Origin: DAOMFM01 sp035429825
Lineage (GTDB): Bacteria > Acidobacteriota > Blastocatellia > UBA7656 > JADIYM01
DNA: 64,000 bases
Assembly: GCA_044224215.1 (NCBI GenBank)
Contig: JBGAKX010000004.1
Location: 16,568 to 80,567, forward strand
Reading direction: 5' to 3'
Position numbers and translations under genes: made by a program. Positions 1 through 8,827 of this stretch are shown here, in pieces (position 1 is the first letter of the stretch; each line of letters starts with the position of its first letter). The notes beneath the pieces are model-generated. The model worked only from the letters and a program-made list of their open reading frames with translations. It did not search any database and was not told where the DNA came from.

Positions 1-130
1 GCTCAAGGCGGCGATGACTGTTCGGGGATATGCTGGCGGCATCTGCCGTCAACCGTTATCGTTCGATTTCAAGGCGATGCGCGATGTCGAGAGCGCCCTC
101 GCCGAGGCCGGGCTCAGCGACCGTTCGTAA
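1..130 (+). CDS. C-terminal end of a DapA/dihydrodipicolinate synthase-family aldolase (partial)
   Basis: This is an open frame that enters from the left edge and stops at TAA 128-130, giving about 42 residues. The tail has the pattern LKAAM..RGYAGG.CRQPLSF followed by an acidic helix ending in ALAEAGL. That resembles the C-terminus of the DapA/NAL family of class I aldolases, where an A-L-x-x-x-G-x-x-GG-x-x-R-x-P-L stretch precedes a final E/A/L-rich helix. The catalytic part lies outside the window, so the substrate (dihydrodipicolinate, 4-hydroxy-2-oxoglutarate, N-acetylneuraminate or other) cannot be assigned. It ends 4 bases before bshC, so the two are probably co-transcribed. Confidence 0.6.
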   Translation, partial: LKAAMTVRGYAGGICRQPLSFDFKAMRDVESALAEAGLSDRS

Positions 131-134
131 TCCT

Positions 135-1838
135 ATGACCACACCCACCGCAGGTTCGCCGGTCCAGCGGTTGCGGTCCGTGCCGTTCACGGCCGTGCCG
201 CGCATGAGCGCGCTGTTTCGTGATTATCTCTATGCGCCGGAACGGGTTGCGTCTTTCTACGACCATCCGTGGACCGGCGTCGACGGGCTGCGCGCGCTGG
301 CGCCGAAGATCGCCGCGGCAGCGCTCCAGCGCGACCGGGTAGCCGACGTGCTCGCCGGGCAGAACCGCCGGTACGGCTCGTCCGTGCTTGCGCTCGAGCA
401 CGTCGAGATGCTGCGCCACCCCGAAAGTGTCGCGGTCGTCACCGGCCAGCAGGCCGGATTGTTCGGCGGACCGTTGTTCACGATCTACAAGGCGCTCTCG
501 GCGATACAGCTTGCCGCGCAGCTGCGCGAGCAGGGAACGCGCGCGGTCCCTGTGTTCTGGATCGCAAGCGAAGACCACGACTTTGAGGAGGTCAACCACG
601 TCACGGTCGCGTCGCGCACGGGCCAGCTTGCGACCGTCCGGGTGGAACCGTGCGGCTACGCCCCCGATCAGCCTGTCGGAAACGTGGCACTGTGCGCCGA
701 GATCGGCGAGAAGATCGACGAGTTCTTTGCCTCGCTGCCATCGACGGTCTTTTCGGAGCAGTTGCGCGCGGACCTCGCGGCGTCGTATGCGCCGAATGTC
801 GGCTTTGCCGAAGGATTCGCGCGGTTGATGGCCAGGCTGTTCGCTCCGTTCGGCGTCGTTCTCCTCGATCCGCTGGATCCCGACCTGAAGGCGCTCGCGT
901 CGCCGACGTATGCGGCGGCGATCAGGCGCTCGCCGGAGATCGCGGACGCGCTCGTCGCGCGCAGTCGCGAGCTCGTTGAATCGGGCTACCACGCACAGGT
1001 CCACACGGCGCCCGACATGGTCTCGCTCTTCATCATGGAGGACGAGCGGCGGCGCGCGATGATCCGTCGTGACGGGCGATTCGAGCTCAAGACGGGCGAG
1101 CGGTCGTATTCGACCGACGACCTGCTCCAGTTTGCCGAGGACTGTCCGGGCTGTCTGAGCCCCAACGTGACGCTGCGCCCCGCGGTTCAGGACACGCTGC
1201 TGCCGACGGTCGCGTATGTTGGAGGTCCCGCGGAGGTTGCGTACTTTGCGCAGCTCCAGCCCGTCTACCATCTCGTCGACCGGCCGATGCCGGTCATCGT
1301 GCCGCGTGCGAGCGCGACGATCGTCGACCGCGAAAGCGCCAAGACGCTCGACCGGTTCCGGATCGGGTTTGAAGAGCTGTTCGAGGACGACGACGTCGTC
1401 ATCCGGAAGATCGTCGAGCGTTCGGTCGACGAATCCACGGCCCACCTCTTTGACCGGACGGAGGGCGAGCTGCAGGCAAACCTGGAGCAGCTGCAGACCG
1501 CGCTCGCCGGTGTCGACGCGACACTGGTCAAGTCGCTCGAGCTCAGCCGCCGGAAGATGCTCTATCAGCTAGGAAAGCTCCGGACGAAGTTTGTCCACCG
1601 TGCCGCGGAGCACGACGCCGCGATCCGTGGACGCCTCGGGAGCCTGCAGGCGCACGTGCACCCGAATCACGGCCTGCAGGAGCGCAGCCTGAATGCATAC
1701 ACGTACCTCGTCATGACGGGGTATCGGCTGGTGGAGGATCTCGCGATGGCGGTCGATTCGGAACTGCGCGACCACCAGATCCTCGATCTGGGCGGCATCT
1801 CGTCACAGGTCTTCACCGCGTCGGACGATGGACGGTAG
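135..1838 (+). CDS. bshC: Putative cysteine ligase BshC (bacillithiol biosynthesis)
   Basis: About 567 residues, near the usual 540 of BshC. BshC adds cysteine to glucosaminyl-malate in the last step of bacillithiol synthesis, in the cytoplasm. Family-like segments are SVVTGQQAGLFGGPLFTIYKA (near residue 105), PVFWIASEDHDFEEVNH (near 145) and a tyrosine-rich stretch VAYVGGPAEVAYFAQL (near 360). A long C-terminal coiled coil (about 430-530) is followed by HPNHGLQERSLN. The start at 135 is chosen because the family begins shortly before the F-x-x-Y-L-Y segment. An earlier in-frame ATG at 30 would lie inside the upstream aldolase gene and adds an Arg/Ser-rich stretch unlike the family. bshA and bshB are not in the window. 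Confidence 0.9.
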   Translation: MTTPTAGSPVQRLRSVPFTAVPRMSALFRDYLYAPERVASFYDHPWTGVDGLRALAPKIAAAALQRDRVADVLAGQNRRYGSSVLALEHVEMLRHPESVAVVTGQQAGLFGGPLFTIYKALSAIQLAAQLREQGTRAVPVFWIASEDHDFEEVNHVTVASRTGQLATVRVEPCGYAPDQPVGNVALCAEIGEKIDEFFASLPSTVFSEQLRADLAASYAPNVGFAEGFARLMARLFAPFGVVLLDPLDPDLKALASPTYAAAIRRSPEIADALVARSRELVESGYHAQVHTAPDMVSLFIMEDERRRAMIRRDGRFELKTGERSYSTDDLLQFAEDCPGCLSPNVTLRPAVQDTLLPTVAYVGGPAEVAYFAQLQPVYHLVDRPMPVIVPRASATIVDRESAKTLDRFRIGFEELFEDDDVVIRKIVERSVDESTAHLFDRTEGELQANLEQLQTALAGVDATLVKSLELSRRKMLYQLGKLRTKFVHRAAEHDAAIRGRLGSLQAHVHPNHGLQERSLNAYTYLVMTGYRLVEDLAMAVDSELRDHQILDLGGISSQVFTASDDGR

Positions 1839-2247
1839 CCAGAGCGCTCGAACGCGGGCGGCTTCGCACCTTGCAGTCGTCGCGGCGTTCGGCGCGACGG
1901 GTCTCGTCGCCGGCGTCACGGTCAAGCCGCTGTACGACTACGCGTGGTCCCATCCGATGGTGATGCTGACCGGCGAGCTCCTGCTGCTGGGCGTATTTGC
2001 GGCGTCGTTGCGATATCGGGCGCTCCGGTGGCCCGCCGAGTGCGCGTTCTGGGTATTCGCAGGGATGACCGCGGGCCCGCTCGTGTACCGGGCCGCCGAC
2101 GAGCTTCACGGACTTGCGACGGCGTGCGCCGTGCTGGGCGGCGCGCTGGTTCTGTCGGTGCTCGCGGTTCGCCGGCTGCCTGGGTCGAGGGCCGATGCCG
2201 GCGGGCCAGGCGAAGATGACGCCACGACCCCACAAGTCGATTGTTGA
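1828..2247 (+). CDS. Small four-helix membrane protein of unknown function
   Basis: 139 residues, overlapping the end of bshC by 11 bases, so translation is probably coupled. Four hydrophobic segments are visible at about residues 13-33, 43-62, 67-90 and 94-113. The C-terminal tail is charged and ends in Cys. I do not recognise the family. The arrangement as a short integral inner-membrane protein following bshC is clear, but no catalytic motif is seen. Coding is supported by the full-length frame with hydrophobic periodicity and by the tight overlap. Confidence 0.6.
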   Translation: MDGSQSARTRAASHLAVVAAFGATGLVAGVTVKPLYDYAWSHPMVMLTGELLLLGVFAASLRYRALRWPAECAFWVFAGMTAGPLVYRAADELHGLATACAVLGGALVLSVLAVRRLPGSRADAGGPGEDDATTPQVDC

Positions 2248-2272
2248 CAACGGCTAGACCGGGTCTTAGACT
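2244..2272 (+). promoter_or_regulatory. Sigma-70-type promoter for the lytic transglycosylase gene
   Basis: A perfect TTGACA at 2244-2249 is separated by 17 bases from TAGACT at 2267-2272. Expected transcription start is near 2279, giving a leader of about 105 bases before GTG 2385. A 10-base direct repeat GTCCCGGTTT occurs at 2274-2283 and 2301-2310, around the predicted start point. It could be a protein-binding site, which is inference only. Confidence 0.6.
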
Positions 2273-2384
2273 TGTCCCGGTTTCTGACAATCCCGCGGTC
2301 GTCCCGGTTTGCTCGCATCCGCACGAGGGTGACGTGCTGCCGGGGTTTCGCTGCGCGGAAAGCAGCTACAGTGGAGGTTCCGTG

Positions 2385-3248
2385 GTGCGTCGTCTTCTGA
2401 TTGCCGTGGCGATGTGTGCGTGCTGTCTTGCCGCGGGCGAGGCACGCGCCCAGTCAGCGTCGCCGTCGGCCGTCCAGGGGCAGATGGAAGCCACCGGAAC
2501 CACCGAGGTCGACGTCGCGCCGGTTCCTCAGACCGACCAGGATTCGAACGGGGACGACGCGCCAGCCGTGTTCGAGCAGATCAACGATGCGCGTCCGGCG
2601 GACCCCGCTCCGGAGGACGCTTCGCGCCTGAACGCGAACGGGGTTGATCCCCGATTTGCGGTCGAGACGCTGACGAATGCCGTCCTGAGTGCGAATGGCG
2701 CCGTATGGGACCCGACGCTTGGCGGGCTGACGACGGGCGATCCGGTGATCGATCGCTACATCATCGAAGCCGGACAGCGCCACGGTGTCGATCCGAAACT
2801 CGTCCACGCGGTGATGAACCAGGAATCGAGGTTCAAGAAGAACGCCGTGTCGCCAAAGGGCGCGAGCGGCTACATGCAGCTCATGCCGGGGACCGCGAAG
2901 CGGTTTGGCGTGACGGACATCTTCGACCCCAAGCAGAACATCGACGCGGGCACGCGCTACCTGAGGTTCCTGCTGGACCTTTTCAACAACAACGTCGAGC
3001 TTGCGCTTGCGGCGTACAACGCCGGCGAGTACCGCGTGATCCGCGAGGGGTATCGCGTGCCGCAGATTCGCGAGACGCAGAACTACGTCGCGTCGATTAC
3101 TTCGCGGTACTACGGAAAGACGAAACGGAAGTACCTCGTGACGTATGGAAAGTCGTCGATGGACGACCGCGAGCGCGACGAAATCCGCGTGCAGGCACAA
3201 TCGACGTACGACGACCGCGGGACCGAGGTCTTCTCGAACAACTTCTAG
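2385..3248 (+). CDS. Secreted SLT-type lytic transglycosylase
   Basis: About 287 residues. It cleaves the MurNAc-GlcNAc bond of peptidoglycan in the periplasm to give 1,6-anhydro-muropeptides. An N-terminal signal peptide (VRRLLIAVAMCACCLAAGEARA) is followed by a low-complexity linker. The transglycosylase domain starts near residue 125: HGVDPKLVHAVMNQESRF carries the catalytic Glu, then GASGYMQLMPGTAKRFGV, DPKQNIDAGTRYLRFLLD and LALAAYNAGEYRV. The start is GTG 2385, with GGAGG at 2373-2377 and 7 bases of spacing; GTG 2382 is the alternative. Longer upstream starts would begin in the promoter. The next gene, an amidase, also acts on peptidoglycan, so the two may work together in wall turnover. 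Confidence 0.9.
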   Translation: MRRLLIAVAMCACCLAAGEARAQSASPSAVQGQMEATGTTEVDVAPVPQTDQDSNGDDAPAVFEQINDARPADPAPEDASRLNANGVDPRFAVETLTNAVLSANGAVWDPTLGGLTTGDPVIDRYIIEAGQRHGVDPKLVHAVMNQESRFKKNAVSPKGASGYMQLMPGTAKRFGVTDIFDPKQNIDAGTRYLRFLLDLFNNNVELALAAYNAGEYRVIREGYRVPQIRETQNYVASITSRYYGKTKRKYLVTYGKSSMDDRERDEIRVQAQSTYDDRGTEVFSNNF

Positions 3249-3309
3249 CTCGTTGCCGGACTTCGAATCCGGCGTTGCACACTGTCCGCCCCCTGTCGGA
3301 GTCATCTGT

Positions 3310-5115
3310 TTGAGGATCACGCGCCACCGAATTCCGGCGGTTCTCCTCACGCTCGTTGTGGGGCTGTGGGCGAGCGTCGGAACGTCGCTGCACGCCGCTC
3401 GCGTCGAAGAGCACGACCGCACGCTTCCCGAGCGCATCTACGCGAGCGCCGCGAGCGAGGAAGCTGCGCTCAAGCAGCGCGCGTTCGAGGATCGCTCGCC
3501 CGACGACTATCCGCGCGTGATCGACCTCTATCGCCAGGTCACGCAGGCGTCGACCGTCGCCGAGCTTCGCGACCGGGCCGAAATGCGAATGGCCGATCTG
3601 ACACGCGAAATGGCGCTCAGGACCGGCGACGCGGCACAGTTCGTCGAATCGATCGATCTCTACCGGCGGCTGGTCATCAACAGCCCCGACAGCCCGTATC
3701 TCGGCGAAGCGCTGACGGCGATCGCCGACATCTATGAGCGGCAGATCCAGGACGTCGACGGCGCGATGGCGGCGTATCGCGAGATCGCCCGCCGTTTCCC
3801 GCATTCCGTATCGGGTCGCGAGGCGGACGCGAATCTCGCGCGGCTCGATCCGAGCATGTCCGGCGGCGACACGGGAACCGACATCATCGGGACGGTGACG
3901 ACGCCCGGCGCCGAGATTGCCGTGGTCACCAGCGCCGACACGCCGGTTGCTGGACGTGTCGTCAACATCCGCTCGTTCGCCGGTCCGGACTACGCTCGAA
4001 TCGTCGTCGACCTCAACCGCGGCATTCAGTACAACGAGAAACGCGACGGCACGCGCGTCAGCTACCACCTTCCGGGAGTCGAGCTGTCGCAGACGCTTGT
4101 CGGCCGCCGGCTGTCGACGCCGCGCGGCAGCATCCTGCGCGGGATGCAGGTGCAGCAGATGGGCGACGGTGTGGACATCTCGCTCGATCTCGCAAAGCTC
4201 GACTCGGCGTCGGCGTTCATGATGGACGATCCCTCGAGGTTGATCATCGACCTTCGCGGCGGCGGCGCACGGCTGCCCGGCGATCTCGCGCCGCGCTCCG
4301 CGTCACCCGGCGGACCCGTTTCACTCGATGCGGCAGGTCTCGACGTCGCGGGTCTCGCGCCCTCGCGCGGTGCGCAGCCCGACATTCCCGCTCCGCCGGC
4401 GCCACTTGCGCCCGGGCTCTCGCCCGGGCCCTCGGGCGCGCCCCGCGAAGCGCGCGGACCCGTGCGGTGCATCGTGCTCGACCCGGGCCACGGCGGGCAG
4501 GACACGGGCACGATCGGACCGGGAGGGCTCGCGGAGAAGGACGTCTGTCTCGACATCGCGCGTCGCCTGCGCGCGTCACTGCGCGCGGAATTGCCTGGCG
4601 TCGAGATCATCATGACTCGGGACAGCGACCGGTTCGTGTCGCTCGAAGAGCGCACCGCGATCGCGAATGCGCGCAACGCCGACCTGTTCATCTCGGTCCA
4701 CGCGAACGCCAGCCAGCAGTCGTCGGCGAGCGGTGTCGAGACGTTCGTGCTCGATCCGTCGGCGGCGCCCCAGGCGGCGCAGCCTGCAAAGGAGAAGGAC
4801 CCGTCGCAGGCGTACGCGCGCGTGACGTTCGCGTCCCAGTTCGCCGAGTCGCGGGCGCTTGCCGGCTACGTCCAGGGGAGCCTCGTTCGCGGAATCAGCG
4901 CGAAGAGCCCGAGCTCGGCAAAGGACCGTGGCATCAAGCACGCGTCGTTTGCCGTGCTGCGCGGCGCGCGCATGCCGAGCATCCTCGCCGAGGTGTCGTT
5001 CGTGTCGAACCCCGACGACGAAAACAGGTTGAGGACGCCGGCGTTCCGGCAGAAGATTGCAGCGTCGTTGACGGCCGGAATTCGCGGTTACGTGCGAGCC
5101 GTCGGCTCGTCCTGA
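3310..5115 (+). CDS. N-acetylmuramoyl-L-alanine amidase with TPR-like and AMIN domains
   Basis: About 601 residues. It hydrolyses the amide bond between MurNAc and the stem peptide. Order: signal peptide or anchor (residues 1-33); helical repeats like TPR units (35-180); an AMIN domain (about 215-315: YARIVVDLNRG, LSQTLVGRRL, DDPSRLIIDLRG) that usually targets amidases to septal wall; a Pro/Ala/Gly linker; then Amidase_3 (from about 385). The zinc ligands are visible in VLDPGHGGQDTG, in the Glu of AEKDV, and in VHANAS; the catalytic Glu is in LAEVSFVSNPDDE. The start is TTG 3310, with GGAG at 3298-3301 and 8 bases of spacing, immediately before the signal peptide. Confidence 0.88.
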   Translation: MRITRHRIPAVLLTLVVGLWASVGTSLHAARVEEHDRTLPERIYASAASEEAALKQRAFEDRSPDDYPRVIDLYRQVTQASTVAELRDRAEMRMADLTREMALRTGDAAQFVESIDLYRRLVINSPDSPYLGEALTAIADIYERQIQDVDGAMAAYREIARRFPHSVSGREADANLARLDPSMSGGDTGTDIIGTVTTPGAEIAVVTSADTPVAGRVVNIRSFAGPDYARIVVDLNRGIQYNEKRDGTRVSYHLPGVELSQTLVGRRLSTPRGSILRGMQVQQMGDGVDISLDLAKLDSASAFMMDDPSRLIIDLRGGGARLPGDLAPRSASPGGPVSLDAAGLDVAGLAPSRGAQPDIPAPPAPLAPGLSPGPSGAPREARGPVRCIVLDPGHGGQDTGTIGPGGLAEKDVCLDIARRLRASLRAELPGVEIIMTRDSDRFVSLEERTAIANARNADLFISVHANASQQSSASGVETFVLDPSAAPQAAQPAKEKDPSQAYARVTFASQFAESRALAGYVQGSLVRGISAKSPSSAKDRGIKHASFAVLRGARMPSILAEVSFVSNPDDENRLRTPAFRQKIAASLTAGIRGYVRAVGSS

Positions 5116-5142
5116 TCGTCGCGCCACGAGGAGTCCCCAGAC

Positions 5143-5523
5143 ATGGAAAGCAACGCAAGCCCGGTCCGCGTGCGGTTGAGCGACGCGCTCTTTACGACGA
5201 TCCGCGCGGCCGTCGAAACGGATGCCAGCCACCAGCGCAGGATCATTCTCTACACGTCGTTCGGCGTCGTGCGCGGAACGGTCTCGGCCGCCGCGTTCGG
5301 CGAGACGAACCGGATGGCGGACACCCGCCTCGAGAACACCAGCCGCGTCGTGATCGATCCGGATGTGATCGAGCTCGAGCAGTGCACGGTCGAGCACTCG
5401 TCGAATCATCTTCCGACAGGGATGTTCGACCGCCTGTTCGTGCGCGTCGACGACGTCCGCGGCTTTGCGATCGACGATGGCTCGGGCGGCTGGCAGAAGG
5501 ACAGGGCCGCGGATTCGCGCTGA
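5143..5523 (+). CDS. Hypothetical protein, 126 residues
   Basis: A short cytoplasmic-looking protein with a good GAGGAG at 5128-5133, 9 bases before ATG 5143. It has no signal peptide or membrane segment. The sequence is mostly beta-strand-like (RRIILYTSFGVVRGTVS, RLFVRVDDVRGFAID) with a single Cys in IELEQCTVEH. I do not recognise the family and see no catalytic motif. It lies 27 bases downstream of the amidase gene and converges on the ABC exporter operon, so it may be the last gene of the wall-hydrolase transcript. Confidence 0.6.
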   Translation: MESNASPVRVRLSDALFTTIRAAVETDASHQRRIILYTSFGVVRGTVSAAAFGETNRMADTRLENTSRVVIDPDVIELEQCTVEHSSNHLPTGMFDRLFVRVDDVRGFAIDDGSGGWQKDRAADSR

Positions 5524-5538
5524 CCGGCGGCGTGTCCC

Positions 5539-6240
5539 TTAAGCGTCGGTCCGCTCGAGCGCGTTCTCGACCAGCAGTCCCTTCTCGAGGTGCAGCTGGC
5601 GCTTGGCAAAGCCGGCGGCGTGCGGATCGTGCGTCACCATCACGATCGTCTTGTTCAGCTGCTGGTTGAGCGTCGCCAGGATCGTCATCACCTCTTCACC
5701 GCTTCGCGCGTCGAGGTTGCCCGTAGGCTCGTCGGCAAGAATGATGTCCGGGTCCACGACGATCGCCCGTGCGATCGCGACGCGCTGCTCCTGTCCGCCC
5801 GAGAGCTGCTTGGGCCGGTGATCCATCCGATCCGACAGCCCCACGAGCTCGAGCGCCGTGTCGACGCTTCGCTTGCGGTCGGACTTGGAGAGCCCTGTCA
5901 GGAGCAGCGGCAGCTCCACGTTCTCGAACGCTGTCAGCACCGGAATCAGGTTGAACGACTGGAAGATGTACCCGACGTGCCGGTTGCGCCACTGCGCGAG
6001 CTGGCTTTCGCTCAGGTTGCCGAGGTTCGTATCCATCACCGACACGTCGCCCGAGGTCGGCCGGTCGATCCCCGCGACAAGGTTGAGCAGCGTGGACTTC
6101 CCCGATCCCGACGGCCCCATCAGCGCAAGAAACTCGCCGCGTGGAATGTCGAGGTCGACATTGTCCAGCGCAAGGACCTCGAACTTGTCGCGCGTATACA
6201 GCTTTGTCACGCCCCGCAGCCTGCCAACCAGATCACTCAT
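5539..6240 (-). CDS. ABC transporter ATP-binding protein, MacB/LolD type
   Basis: 233 residues, typical of the LolD/MacB nucleotide-binding subunit. Motifs: Walker A GPSGSGKST (about residues 41-49), Q-loop YIFQSFNLIPVLTAFENV, ABC signature LSGGQEQRVAIARA, Walker B IILADEPTGNLD and a final VMVTHD switch His. It is the last gene of a four-gene minus-strand operon with two FtsX-type permeases and a membrane fusion protein. It therefore powers a mechanotransmission-type exporter working through the envelope, with either efflux or lipoprotein/peptide substrates. No substrate can be read from the sequence. Confidence 0.92.
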   Translation of the reverse strand: MSDLVGRLRGVTKLYTRDKFEVLALDNVDLDIPRGEFLALMGPSGSGKSTLLNLVAGIDRPTSGDVSVMDTNLGNLSESQLAQWRNRHVGYIFQSFNLIPVLTAFENVELPLLLTGLSKSDRKRSVDTALELVGLSDRMDHRPKQLSGGQEQRVAIARAIVVDPDIILADEPTGNLDARSGEEVMTILATLNQQLNKTIVMVTHDPHAAGFAKRQLHLEKGLLVENALERTDA

Positions 6241-6255
6241 AGACCCCTCGCATCC

Positions 6256-7623
6256 TTATTGACCTTCGATCCGCACATGGTCGCCGTCGCCGAGCGACTC
6301 GGCATTCTTCGTCACGACGCGCTCGCCGCCCGCCAGTCCGTCCAGGACGTAGAACCGGTCGCCGGACGCCTCACCCTTCCGAATCGTCCGCATCTCGACC
6401 CGATCGCCCTTCACGACGAACACAAAATCGCTTCCGCCGCGCGACACGACCGCAGCGGCAGGCACCAGGACGCGTGACACGGCCTGCGTCGCTTCTGGCG
6501 CCTTCTGCTGCGGAGCCAGAAAATTCACGCGAGCGTTCATCTCGGGCCGCAACTGCTCGTCGGGATTCTCGACCTTGACCTTTATCTGCACCGTCGCCTT
6601 TGCGCGATTCGCCTCGGGCGCGATCTCTTCGATGAAGCCCTTGTAGCGCAGGTTCGGATACGCCTCGGGGATGATCTCTGCCGGCTGGTCCATCTTCAGC
6701 TTCGAGAAGTCCGCCTGGCTGATGTCGAGCTCGATCTGGAGATCGTTGAGGTCGGCGAGCGAAACGACCGCCGTCCGCGTTCCGCTGTCGCCGAACGCGG
6801 ACGGGCTGACCATCTCGCCCAGTTCGACGATGCGCTGCAGCACCGTTCCCGTCACAGGCGCCGTGATAACGGTGTTGGCAAGCTGTGTCTCGGCGTACGC
6901 CAGTGCAGCCTTCATCTGGTCGACCTCGGCCGCGGCTGCGCGCACCTGCTCCTCTCGCGGTCCAAGGTCCGTCAGCTTGCTCGACTCGCGGGCCGTTTCG
7001 AGCTGCGATCGCGCGACATCGCGCCGGGCCTGCGCGCGATCGAACTCGGCCTTTGACGTCACGCCGGCGCGATACAGCTGTTCGACGCGACCGAACTCGA
7101 GCTCGGCGTCGCGCAGGTTCGCCTCGGCCTGCGAGACCGTCGCGCGGTCGCGTTGCTTCTCCTGAGGACGCGAGCCCGACTTCAGCTCGTCGAGTCGCGC
7201 TTGGGCGAGCGCGACGTTTGCGCGTGCCTGCGCGACCTGCGTGCGAAACTCGCTGTCCTCAAGCCGGACGAGCACCTGGCCCTTCTCCACCTTGTCGCCC
7301 TTGTCGACGCCGATCCACTCGACGCGGCCGAGGACCTTTGAGCCGACCGCGATGCGGTGCGCCGCGACAACATACCCGCTTACGGTGAGCACGGTGTCGC
7401 CCGCCGCGGCGCCGCCGGACTCGACCGTGACATCGGCCACCGTGACCGTTCGCGACCTGTTTAGAAAGAGGTACGCCGACACCGCCACCACGGCGACCAC
7501 GATGGACAACCCGAGCAGCGCCATGCGCGGCACGCCCTGCTTGTTGTTGCCCGAGCCGCCCGGCGAGCGGTCGATCCGCAGGCTCTTCAGACGCTCGTCA
7601 AGTGATCTGTTGTCGACAGCCAT
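6256..7623 (-). CDS. Efflux RND/MacA-type periplasmic adaptor (membrane fusion protein)
   Basis: 455 residues. One N-terminal membrane anchor (about residues 33-53) is followed by a lipoyl half-motif (VLGRVEWIGVDKGDKVEKGQVLVRLED). Next comes a long alpha-helical hairpin rich in Ala/Gln/Arg (about 130-250), then the second lipoyl half (NTVITAPVTGTVLQRIVELGEMV), a beta-barrel (LQIELDISQADFSKLKMDQPAEI) and a C-terminal membrane-proximal domain. Such adaptors link an inner-membrane ABC pump to an outer-membrane channel. It is encoded between the permeases and the ATPase. No TolC-like gene is in the window. Confidence 0.9.
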   Translation of the reverse strand: MAVDNRSLDERLKSLRIDRSPGGSGNNKQGVPRMALLGLSIVVAVVAVSAYLFLNRSRTVTVADVTVESGGAAAGDTVLTVSGYVVAAHRIAVGSKVLGRVEWIGVDKGDKVEKGQVLVRLEDSEFRTQVAQARANVALAQARLDELKSGSRPQEKQRDRATVSQAEANLRDAELEFGRVEQLYRAGVTSKAEFDRAQARRDVARSQLETARESSKLTDLGPREEQVRAAAAEVDQMKAALAYAETQLANTVITAPVTGTVLQRIVELGEMVSPSAFGDSGTRTAVVSLADLNDLQIELDISQADFSKLKMDQPAEIIPEAYPNLRYKGFIEEIAPEANRAKATVQIKVKVENPDEQLRPEMNARVNFLAPQQKAPEATQAVSRVLVPAAAVVSRGGSDFVFVVKGDRVEMRTIRKGEASGDRFYVLDGLAGGERVVTKNAESLGDGDHVRIEGQ

Positions 7624-7663
7624 GACTCCCTTTTCCGGTCGGGCCGCGCGCCCGGCTGCTCAG

Positions 7664-8827
7664 CTACGACTCGCGCAAGGCATCGACGATCTTGTAACGC
7701 GACGCCCGTATGGACGGAAGCAGGGAGCCGAGCAGCCCGATCCCGCCTCCGAATATGAGTCCCGCGAACATCAACGACGGCGTCAACCTGAAGTTGAACG
7801 CGATCTCGCTGAATGTCTGGAAATTGCTCGTGCCCGTCGAGACGAGGTTGAGCGGCAACGCGAGCAGAATCCCGATCGCGACGCCGAGCAGCGCGATCGC
7901 CACGGACTCGAGCACGAATGACACGAGGATGCTGATTCGACCAAAACCGAGAACGCGCAGCGTTCCGATCTCTCTCGTGCGGTTGGCGACCGTTGCGTAC
8001 ATCGTGTTCATCCCGGCAAACCCCGCGCCGATCGCCATGATGAGCGCAATGAACGTGCCGAGACCCTTGATCGCACCCGACGTCGGTCCCTGCTGATCCT
8101 CGTACCACTTCAGCTCGGATACGGCCTTGAGCTGCAGTCGCTGATCATCGGTGATCCGCTTGGACAGCGCCTCGAGCGCCGCCTGATCTTTCGCCCGCAA
8201 CAGCACCGACGAGTACGACGGTCGGTTCATCGCGTTCTTGAGGGCATTTCCGTCGACCCAGATCTCGGACTCGAACGCCTTGCCGCCGGCGTCAAAGATC
8301 CCGACGACGGTAAACTCGGACGCCTGGATCTTGAACTTGTCGCCGATGCCGAGCGCCTGGAACCTGTCGGCGATACGCTGCGACACGATCGCTTCGGCAA
8401 GCCCGGGCGTGAACGTGCGGCCTTCGACGATCTTGAACCCGGAACGGAGCTCGTTCGACTTCGGGCCGACGCCGCGGATCGTCACATTCGAGCCCTGTGC
8501 CTGGCCCTTCCGGGCGCGATAGATCAGCGTGATCGCCTCGGGCGCAACCATCGGCTCGCCATTCGCCGTTGCGACGCCGTCGAGAAACTTGATCGTGTCG
8601 AGGTTCTCCTGGCTCACATCGCTCGTGAGCTCCGCTGTGCTGCCGTTGCGAACGACGATCAGGTTCAGCGGCTCGCCGCTCGACGACAGGGTCATGTCGA
8701 TGCCCTGCGCGAGCGCCATCACCATCAGGAACACGGCCACGGTGATTCCGATGCTGAGCGCCGTCGAGATCGTCGTCCCCTTGCGGACAAAGATGTTCCG
8801 AATGTTGTACTTCAGCGGAAGCGCCAT
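7664..8827 (-). CDS. ABC transporter permease, FtsX/MacB type (second copy of the pair)
   Basis: About 387 residues. The first membrane helix (TISTALSIGITVAVFLMVMALAQG split around residues 17-40) is followed by a large MacB_PCD-like periplasmic domain. Three C-terminal helices complete the FtsX core (from about 265: GTFIALIMAIGAGFAGMNTM; REIGTLRVLGFGRISILVSF; LMFAGLIFGGGIGLLGSLLP). The start ATG 8827 overlaps the stop of the upstream permease by one base (TAATG), so translation is coupled. Having two separate permease genes suggests a heterodimeric transporter. Confidence 0.9.
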   Translation of the reverse strand: MALPLKYNIRNIFVRKGTTISTALSIGITVAVFLMVMALAQGIDMTLSSSGEPLNLIVVRNGSTAELTSDVSQENLDTIKFLDGVATANGEPMVAPEAITLIYRARKGQAQGSNVTIRGVGPKSNELRSGFKIVEGRTFTPGLAEAIVSQRIADRFQALGIGDKFKIQASEFTVVGIFDAGGKAFESEIWVDGNALKNAMNRPSYSSVLLRAKDQAALEALSKRITDDQRLQLKAVSELKWYEDQQGPTSGAIKGLGTFIALIMAIGAGFAGMNTMYATVANRTREIGTLRVLGFGRISILVSFVLESVAIALLGVAIGILLALPLNLVSTGTSNFQTFSEIAFNFRLTPSLMFAGLIFGGGIGLLGSLLPSIRASRYKIVDALRES